A DNA stretch of 64,000 nucleotides from positions 14,984,441-15,048,440 of the forward strand of contig CM071925.1 in NCBI GenBank assembly GCA_016081115.2. The letters run 5' to 3'. Shown here in pieces: positions 57,607 through 64,000 of this stretch (the stretch's first letter is position 1; each line of letters opens with the position of its first letter). This stretch comes from Rehmannia glutinosa (taxonomy: Eukaryota > Streptophyta > Magnoliopsida > Lamiales > Orobanchaceae). The notes beneath the pieces were generated by a model. The model was not told the DNA's origin. It ran no database searches and saw only the letters and a program-made list of their open reading frames with translations. A program made the position numbers and the translations under genes.

Positions 57607-59152
57607 TGTTGGGAAATTTATTTGTAAGATTTTGATGATACCGTATAAAACTTAGACTAGGAAGTTGGCACCACATTTTCCTTGTAATTCTATGTTGTAA
57701 TAGATAGGACTGAAAGAGATGAGTAAAGTTAGATATGTCAAAGAGAATGCAAGAAGTCAACTGCAGACTAGAGTGAAGACTCCACTGTGTGTCAGCTGAG
57801 CATGGCCAAGATGGAAGATAAGGACTCGACTGAAGGAGAGTCAGCTGAGGAACAATTGTGTGAAATATGAGGAAGTGTCAGTCAAGTCAGTAAAATAAGA
57901 CAGTTGAAGTGACAGTTGAGTCATTCCTATGATTGGAGCTAACTCAACTCAAGGGGTAAAGGCAACAGTCAAGTCAAGACAACTGACATTGATCTGTTGG
58001 ATGGAAGTCAAGGATATTACTCGATATAGTAATAAGTCCAAGCTGCCAGGTCTTAAAGTGTTTGGCCCAGAAAGATGAAAAAGGAATAAACCAATGGGAA
58101 ACACTGGAGCATGTGTCAGACCCTGTAAAGCTGCTAAGTCATTTAATACGAGGAAGTCAACATCACATCGTTGCAGACCAAGAAAAGACAAGCCAATGAA
58201 CGAGAAGTGTCATTTGAAAATAGCCTATCTCTTCAACGGGCAAATTTTCAAATAAGCAATATAAAAGGCTGAGGAAGCATTTTGGGAAAAGGTTACGATT
58301 TACACGAATGAATCAAGCAATTATCAAGCAAGCATAACCTGCAATGTTCTCAAAGTTTATCAAGAAATTCCTCAAGCCTAAAACTCAAAGGAACTCGATC
58401 CAAAACTCGCTGTGAAGGAAAGAATACTTCAACCAGTTGAAGAGAAAAAGTTTAAAGAACGAAAAAGGAGTCTACTCTCCAAGTTGAAGGAGTTGTAGAG
58501 AGGTTCAAGGTCGAACCAGAAGTTTCAAGTTTGTTGGAAGGCTGTGTGATCAATTCCAAAGATTTGAAGGGAGCTGAAGTAGCAAGGCAACTGTCTTGTG
58601 AAGAAGCTGAGTCACAGGAGAAGCCAGTTGTGTGATCAAGGTTGTCTCTAGACTGAGAATTGCTTTGTAACTAGATCTGTTACTTAATGGATTCCTCCAA
58701 TAGTTGGAGAAGAGTGGATTAGAGGAATTACCCCATCCTCGAACCACTATAAATTTGCTTGTGTCATTTACTTTCAAAGCATTTACTTTCTTGCTTATAT
58801 TTTCATATATGTTAATAAGTTATATTGCTATCCAACTGATCATAACAAGTGCTAAAACAAGTATTAAAAATGAGCTTAAAATTAACAAAGGGTGTTAAGT
58901 CTTCCGCTGTTAAAAACCAAATCACCTATAAGTTTAGTGTTAGCTGACGTAGCCGAGTTATACTATCAATAGCTCAGTCGAGTCTGTTGAGTGAGTAACT
59001 TAGCTGAAGATAGACAACCTAGCTGTCCCCCAAGGACTTAGGTGATTTGATTTAACTCTGTTGAAATTCTTAAAAAGACTAAAAGTGAAAATTTGGTAAG
59101 GTTTATTCAATCTCCCCTTCTAAACCTTACAACAAACCCCTTGGGACCTACA
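57607..59152 (+). mobile_element. 3' LTR of element D
   Basis: Starts TGTTGGGAAATTTATTTG after the polypurine tract and ends TTGGGACCTACA. TATAAAAGG at 58260-58268. It is clearly more diverged from the A and B LTRs than those are from each other, agreeing with D being an older host for both nests. D's 5' LTR is not in the window, so no duplication can be checked; the 3' flank begins GTCAC. Confidence 0.9.
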
Positions 59153-59362
59153 GTCACCTTAGTCAAGCCAATCCCTAAAGAAGGTGTTGAGACACCTGCC
59201 CTAATAGTTGGTAACTCGAAAGAAAACACAACCATATGCTAGGTTTCGAGTGGCCCCAATGCTCGAGACTCGGTGCACCAACTGAGGGGGAAACTCAAAC
59301 CACCACAATTGGGTCGGAGGAGGTTGTGGGAGACAATATCAAAGAGAAGTTAGGAGGCGAAG
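59153..59362 (+). pseudogene. Element F aORF fragment
   Basis: About 210 bases resemble the GVETP-repeat part of the D aORF (EGVETPALIVGNSKE, then GAPTEGETQTTTIGSEEVVG, LGGEV), matching D at about 54595-54785. It is a sliver of another element, cut on the left by D's LTR and on the right by element G. D therefore probably inserted into F's aORF. Confidence 0.72.
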
Positions 59363-59908
59363 TGTTTGATAAATGGTTTTATCATGATTTTGATGATTTA
59401 GTTTTTATACCAAAACAATGTTTTGTTAAGGTTGTCCAAATACTCCAAAATGATTTAAAATGGTTTTAATATTTTACGGAGTATTTCTTCAAGTTTTATT
59501 TCAGATAAAATTGGACAACATTTCTAATGATTTTATGTTTATACTTCAAAACAATGTTTCTAAATGTTGTCCTAATACTCCCGATCAGTCTAAAATATTT
59601 TCACTATTTTTCGGAGTATTTGTTGAAGTTTATTTTCGATATAAAATTGGATAACACTTTTGTTTTGAGGTCAACCGGTCGCCGTATAGGCAACCCGTGC
59701 ACTGAAAGTTGAGAAAAACAGAAAACTTCATGTTTGCGAGAAAATGGTCATGGCAACCTAAGCCGCCCTATAGGGCAACCGTGCCGTCGACGATCGACCC
59801 CTTTATCATTGTGTTTGAGCATTCGATTGAAAAAAGAGGGCGAAATCGAAAAGATGGAGATAATCTATTCTCCCCCCCTCTAGATTATCGTAGCCGCTTG
59901 GACTTACA
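59363..59908 (+). repeat. 5' LTR of element G, internally deleted
   Basis: Two upstream tandem units (about 59383-59520 and 59525-59660) and one AACCGGTCGCC palindrome-type string are present. At about 59805 the sequence jumps to the final 100 bases (CCCCCCTCTAGATTATCGTA, ending GGACTTACA). The TATA box and minisatellite of the 1.3-kb family LTR are therefore missing. Confidence 0.82.
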
Positions 59909-59910
59909 AG

Positions 59911-59922
59911 TGGTATCAGAGC
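59911..59922 (+). other. tRNA-Met primer-binding site, element G
   Basis: TGGTATCAGAGC two bases after the LTR; intact. Confidence 0.9.
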
Positions 59923-59955
59923 CAAACTCTTTGGCAAGCTCGTTTCACATCGCGA

Positions 59956-61050
59956 GTGAAGAGAAACGATCGTCGGCCTACGAATGAAGCTCATCTATCC
60001 GTACTCCACCACCAAGCCACTCGGTTTGATTCCAAAAATTTTATATTTTGGAAAGAAAGAATGGAATGCTACTTACAAGGTTGCGGGTTCGACATTTGGA
60101 ACACCGTCATTAATGGAGAATCCATTCCGATGAAAGATACACCACACACCTCAAAAGGCTTCAAAAAGCTCAATGATGAAGAGAAGAAAATCATCTCTTT
60201 AAATGGTAAAGCTCTTAATATGTTACTTTGTTCACTTACCACTTTGGAATTTGATCATGTTGTAGGTATTCAATCGGCACATGAAGTATGGCAAAAATTA
60301 GAAGCCATCTATGAAGTATATGCAAATGAAAGGAGCAACTCAAAAGCATCTACTTCACAAATGGATACAACATCAAATCCAACAACATGGGATAAGCCTT
60401 CTACAACCTCCCATGATGAACAAGTTGAACAATGCCTCATGGGCATCGAAGAAGAAAACGAGGTAAGTTCTAAACCCTCTACTTCTTATGAATTGCAAAA
60501 TGAATATAGTGATTTACAAAATGATTATGATGAGTTACAAGATGAATTTCAAAACTTACTTGTTAAATTCAAAAATTTGAAAAAAGAATTCATTGTTTTG
60601 AAAAATGATAAGGATAGTTTATTTACTTCCTATGAATCACTATCATGTGCTCACACCACCACTCTTGACAAGGTTAGAAACCTTGAGAAAGAAAATAGTA
60701 CTCTTGTTGAGGATATAAATTGCTTGAAAAATGATTTATCTAAATCCAACTTGAGTACCGATACAATAACCAATATTGTTGATTGTTGTGATAATTCGAA
60801 ACTAGAACTTGATCATAAGCCTAAGGGTGTCAATCACATGAAAAAGAATCAAGTCTCTAAGCACGTTGGTCATTATGCTTCTAGAATTATTACATGCTTT
60901 TATTGCGGTAAAAAAGGTCATACGGTAAATACTTGTCGGGCTAGAAATAGCTCCAATTATTGTTGGAGACCTAAAAGTCTCAAGACTAATCCCAAAGGAC
61001 CCAAACACATAAGGGTACCACAAAACAATGTCATATTAGGTACCGGCTAA
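59956..61050 (+). CDS. gag: Element G gag, internally deleted but open
   Basis: A 364-codon open frame. Capsid-like start (FWKERMECYLQGCGFDIWNT, AHEVWQKLEAIYE) at residues about 35-118. The sequence then jumps to an acidic/coiled-coil region (residues about 150-270, with LQNDYDELQDEFQNLLVKFK), so a few hundred residues including the first zinc knuckle of C are absent. One zinc knuckle, CFYCGKKGHTVNTC, is at 60895-60936 with all ligands. The join keeps the reading frame. It is unusual that gag is open while pol is shredded. The start ATG is upstream of the region matching C's MATNEA start, so the true initiator is uncertain. Confidence 0.8.
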   Translation: MKRNDRRPTNEAHLSVLHHQATRFDSKNFIFWKERMECYLQGCGFDIWNTVINGESIPMKDTPHTSKGFKKLNDEEKKIISLNGKALNMLLCSLTTLEFDHVVGIQSAHEVWQKLEAIYEVYANERSNSKASTSQMDTTSNPTTWDKPSTTSHDEQVEQCLMGIEEENEVSSKPSTSYELQNEYSDLQNDYDELQDEFQNLLVKFKNLKKEFIVLKNDKDSLFTSYESLSCAHTTTLDKVRNLEKENSTLVEDINCLKNDLSKSNLSTDTITNIVDCCDNSKLELDHKPKGVNHMKKNQVSKHVGHYASRIITCFYCGKKGHTVNTCRARNSSNYCWRPKSLKTNPKGPKHIRVPQNNVILGTG

Positions 61051-61053
61051 ATA

Positions 61054-61381
61054 ATGATCAAGAAAATTTATACCGCAAGAAGACATCAAATGACCGTTTC
61101 ATTTGATCAAAGAAGGAGAAACTATTTTCGACAAAGCAAATTTCCAAGAAGAGGATATAATCAAAAATGGGAAGAACACAATCCTTGGAAATGGCAAAGA
61201 CATCATCAACAAGATGATTTTCAAAGAAGAGACCATCAACAATGGGAAGGACAAAAATTTTGGAGATGGAGTAATTGGAGAGATTACCATCAACATGAAG
61301 ATTTTCAAAAGGGAAAATATCATCAACAATGGGAAAACCCATGGAAACGGCGTAATTGGTAAACCGTATCTCCCTATTTAA
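61054..61381 (+). pseudogene. Element G protease region expanded by tandem repeats
   Basis: The stretch at 61060-61110 resembles the DSGCSRHMTG region of C's protease but lacks the catalytic triplet. The following FGNGKGRILGNG-type segment is present in about three diverged tandem copies (61145-61200, 61215-61290, 61300-61360), each with an ATCATCAACAATGGGAA-like core. Two frames are open: one gives a Trp/His/Gln/Arg-rich peptide (KWEEHNPWKWQRHHQQDDFQ), the other a Gly/Asn/Ile/Lys-rich one. Confidence 0.6.
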
Positions 61382-62209
61382 ATATGCATTTTATTTGTCT
61401 ATTATGCATGTTTTTATTGGTGTCCTACTTGCAAAATGAGTTTTCATGTATTTAAATTTTAAATTAAAGTCTTCAAAACTTATTTGTATTTTTAAAATTT
61501 TTGAAAAAGAAGACCTTATATAATATTTTTAAAACTCTTGTGCATTTTTGTAGACTAAAGTGTATGATCATCTCTTATGGATTTTTATGGCATGAGCTTA
61601 CTTGTGATATCTCTTAGCATACACTTTTATCATTATGATTTGTGCTAGATTTGTTTTAAGAATTGTGTAGGATTTACATATTTTCACAAATGGCCATTTT
61701 GTCAAGAAAGGCATAAATTATCGAGGTACGTTTACTTGTGTTACTCTTACTCTTATAGACTCGATATATGTATTACCATATACCTATGTGCTTGTTTTTC
61801 ATAGTAGTTCATACAAGTGCCATTAAGAGGATTTTTAGATTTTTTTTAAAAAGGCACTATTCGATATTTGATTGCACATATTTGCTTTGTCAAACTTTTG
61901 TTCAAATACTTCTTTTAAATAAGGTCTCAATTATATGCTATCGGATTTTCAAATTTCAAAAGAGACCTTTTATAGCTTTTCTAAGCCTATTTGAACTTGC
62001 ATGATTTTAGACTCTTGATGATCTTCTAAATGCATAGTATGTGTTTCTTGCTTCATGGTCTCTATATATAGTGTCTCTTACTTCTATGCTCTTTTGCAAG
62101 ATATTTTGTGATTGATGATTGAGACATGTTTTTACACTTGGGCTATTTCTATTCTTAATTATATAAGCGATACCGTTAATGAGTTTGTTAAGTTGTGTAG
62201 ATGAGAAAT
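61382..62209 (+). other. AT-rich stretch in element G with a displaced RNase H piece
   Basis: 61720-61880 resembles the VCLCARF...AVKRIFRYLKGTI part of RNase H in C (TATGTGCTTG..., AGTGCCATTAAGAGGATTTT). The same segment occurs again in its expected place at 62860-62990, so it is duplicated or displaced. Elsewhere nothing is recognised. Confidence 0.5.
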
Positions 62210-63270
62210 GAAGTACTCCAAATATTGGTTACCTCAAAACATTTGGATGTTTATGTTCTATTGTGAACACCTTAGACAAATTGGATGCCCTATGATGATA
62301 GTGATGAAGAAGACAAAACAAAAAGGGTATTCCGAAACAAACTCGATGACCAAGGCAACATTGGTCGAACTAAGGTGAGGTTAGTGGCTCGAATGTATTT
62401 TCAAAAAGAAGGTAATTGACTTTGATGCAATATTTGCACTTTACTTGCTCATTCTTGTTTTAAGAAAATTTCAAGCTTTACCAAATGGATGTTAAATCCA
62501 ATTTTTCTAAATGATTTTACAAGAGGTAAAGTTGATACTACTCTCTTGTTTCAGAAAAAGGGCAAGATTGTTTAAACTTGTGCATATTTATGAGAATATT
62601 TTTGGTGCTACTAATGAATATTTGTGCAAGATATTTTTCTAAGTTGATACTAGGTGAACTCGAGATGAGCTTGATGGGGGAGCTCAATTTATTGCTTGGA
62701 CTTCAAATTATTCAATGCCAAGAAAATGGTTATATTTCAAAAGAACTCTTGAAGGAGTTAGGCATTGAAGAAGAAGAACTATCTCAACCTCTATGGCTAA
62801 AGATTGACAAAGGTTGAGAAAGGCATGTCGGTCGATAATTAAATTCGAGGTATGTTTTCTTGTATTATTTCTATAGACTCGACATTCTATATGCCTTATG
62901 TCTATATGCTCGACTTCAAAAACTATTCCAACGAATCTCATTAAAGTGCCATTAAAAGAAATTTTCAAATATTTGAAAGGCACTTCTTCGTACGACTTGT
63001 TGTATCCAAAGCTTTAAAACGTTCTTATTTTTTCGGGATAACAAGTTCGGTATCTATTATACAGTTATTCATATTCAAAATTTGGTTCATCATAATCGAA
63101 CTAAACATATTGAGATTCGATATATTTTTTAAGGGATAGTGATTTTTTTAAACAAAAACTTGAGATGTGTTTAATTCCGTCTCAAGGATAACTCATGGAC
63201 TATTTGATCATTAACCGCCGAGTATTTTACCTCATTTCGAGCTTGATTATGACATAACGTATATTGAATG
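62210..63270 (+). pseudogene. pol: Element G pol remnants (integrase end, RT, RNase H)
   Basis: Collinear fragments of C's pol with many small deletions: the FKIFGCKCFILNT region at about 62230; FRNKLDDQGN at about 62330; MDVKS near 62487; LMGELNLLLGLQIIQCQENG at about 62673; the RNase H segment near 62870; and VHHNRTKHIEIR at about 63080. The YVDD region is gone. No domain could function. Confidence 0.8.
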
Positions 63271-64000
63271 AGGTCTACATTTGCATTTTGCACGTTTTTA
63301 AAACTTAGGGGCGAAAAATTGGATTTTTGGTTGAAAATTCGGATTTTGGAAAAACTGACAGACAGTGGGCTGAAAGGGTTGAGGGCAACCGGTCGCCCTC
63401 AACCTCGACCGGTCGCCCTAGGCTATAATTTGGATTAAAATGGTTCTGTCTTCAGCATTCGTCACTTTGATACATTTTGGCCATTTTTCGTCCCCTTTGC
63501 AAATTTCACACACAATTAACTTCAAATGAGTTTTGATGCATGAATTATATATTTTGGGGATTATCTAGCTCGACTATCATCATCATTGCTCGTCTTTACC
63601 GATTGAATGGTAAGAATCTCACTATCTTTAGCTCAATTAGGTTGAACCCTTGAGTTTGTGGCTTATATGTATTTTTCTTGATGTAATTCATATATGTTTT
63701 TGATGAGCTTATTGATTGTTGATGAATGATATTTGTTAAATTGTATTTGGTGATGAAAAACTTGGCTTGATTTCATTTACAAGGGCTATATATAACTTTT
63801 TCGATTTTTTACGCCCGCCAAGTGTTCGATAAAACGTTTCAATGAAAAATTCATCACCTACATGACTCTCTCGATTTCAAAAGTCTCATATATTTATAGA
63901 GATCATGTTTTTGCAAATCAAATGATTTTTCATAAGCTTCTACAAGTCGTATGATTCGACTCTTCTATTTGGTTTAAAAGCTTCAATGTTCAAATGGCTC
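63271..64000 (+). other. Post-pol region of element G, well conserved with element C
   Basis: Matches 40411-41150 closely: AAAACTTAGGGGCGAAAAAT near 63300, the palindrome CGACCGGTCG at 63406-63415, the start of the hydrophobic ORF at about 63441, and a TTTCAATGAAAAATTCATCA string near 63837. Coding DNA of the same element has decayed far more. No gene is supported; the polypurine tract and 3' LTR must lie beyond the window. Confidence 0.7.

Larger units (their letters stand above)
59363..64000 (+). mobile_element. Element G: decayed family C-type Sirevirus, runs off the window
   Basis: Starts TGTTTGATAAATGG, has a shortened LTR, an intact primer site, gag, a rearranged protease region, scattered pol remnants and a post-pol region close to that of C. 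The 5' flank is CGAAG (59358-59362); the 3' end is beyond 64000. It is much more decayed in pol than C. Confidence 0.85.

Noticed and set aside
1..64000. Host protein-coding genes
   Set aside because: Every frame with recognisable motifs belongs to gag, pol or the aORF of a retrotransposon. The remaining ORFs are short, lack motifs and lie antisense to or out of frame with these.

Overview
The window reads as intergenic heterochromatin of a flowering plant. I found no host gene, rRNA or tRNA. Almost everything is retrotransposon: mainly Ty1/copia elements of the Sirevirus (SIRE) type, with two solo LTRs of probable Ty3/gypsy origin, a degraded gypsy remnant and one CACTA DNA transposon. The large extra ORF downstream of pol resembles proteins I associate with repeats of Lamiales genomes (Gesneriaceae and relatives), so a Lamiales plant is my best guess. 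That is an inference, not a test.

Layout. 1-2254: decayed gypsy (Athila/Tat-like) and other LTR-like sequence. 2255-7119: non-autonomous CACTA element with 3-bp target duplication AAT. 7271-8270: inverted piece of a Sirevirus (gag, primer site, LTR). 8272-10533: forward piece of element E (extra ORF and 3' LTR). 10534-59152: element D, which has lost its 5' half and is split by two nests. Nest 1 (13052-28536) is solo LTR X1 carrying complete Sirevirus A (13321-27283). Nest 2 (29541-53838) is Sirevirus B carrying solo LTR S (30280-31576), reverse solo LTR X2 (32479-34025) and Sirevirus C (34963-42994). 59153-59362 is a sliver of another element (F). 59363-64000 is decayed family-C element G, which runs off the window.

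Target-site duplications support most of the nesting: AAATA (A), AACCA (B), TCTAA (C), TAACC (S), ACTGC (X1) and AAT (CACTA). X2 is supported by 4 of 5 bases.

Two Sirevirus groups are present. A, B, D and E carry gag, pol and then a roughly 4.5-kb additional ORF (called aORF here), which I regard as the most interesting system in the window. It has its own promoter-like block upstream (TGACGTCA, TATA-like box, pyrimidine-rich leader) and a conserved AATAAA downstream, and it encodes a hydrophilic protein with no Env hallmarks. C, S and G lack the aORF. They carry palindromic CGACCGGTCG motifs, and C also has repeated polypurine tracts; both are Sirevirus traits.

All coding regions are broken. 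Some breaks look like C-to-T decay (new TAG/TAA stops). Many others are losses or changes at CAG/CTG triplets that differ between LTR pairs which are otherwise nearly identical. Those may be long-read consensus errors at methylated CHG sites, so frameshift counts should be treated with caution.
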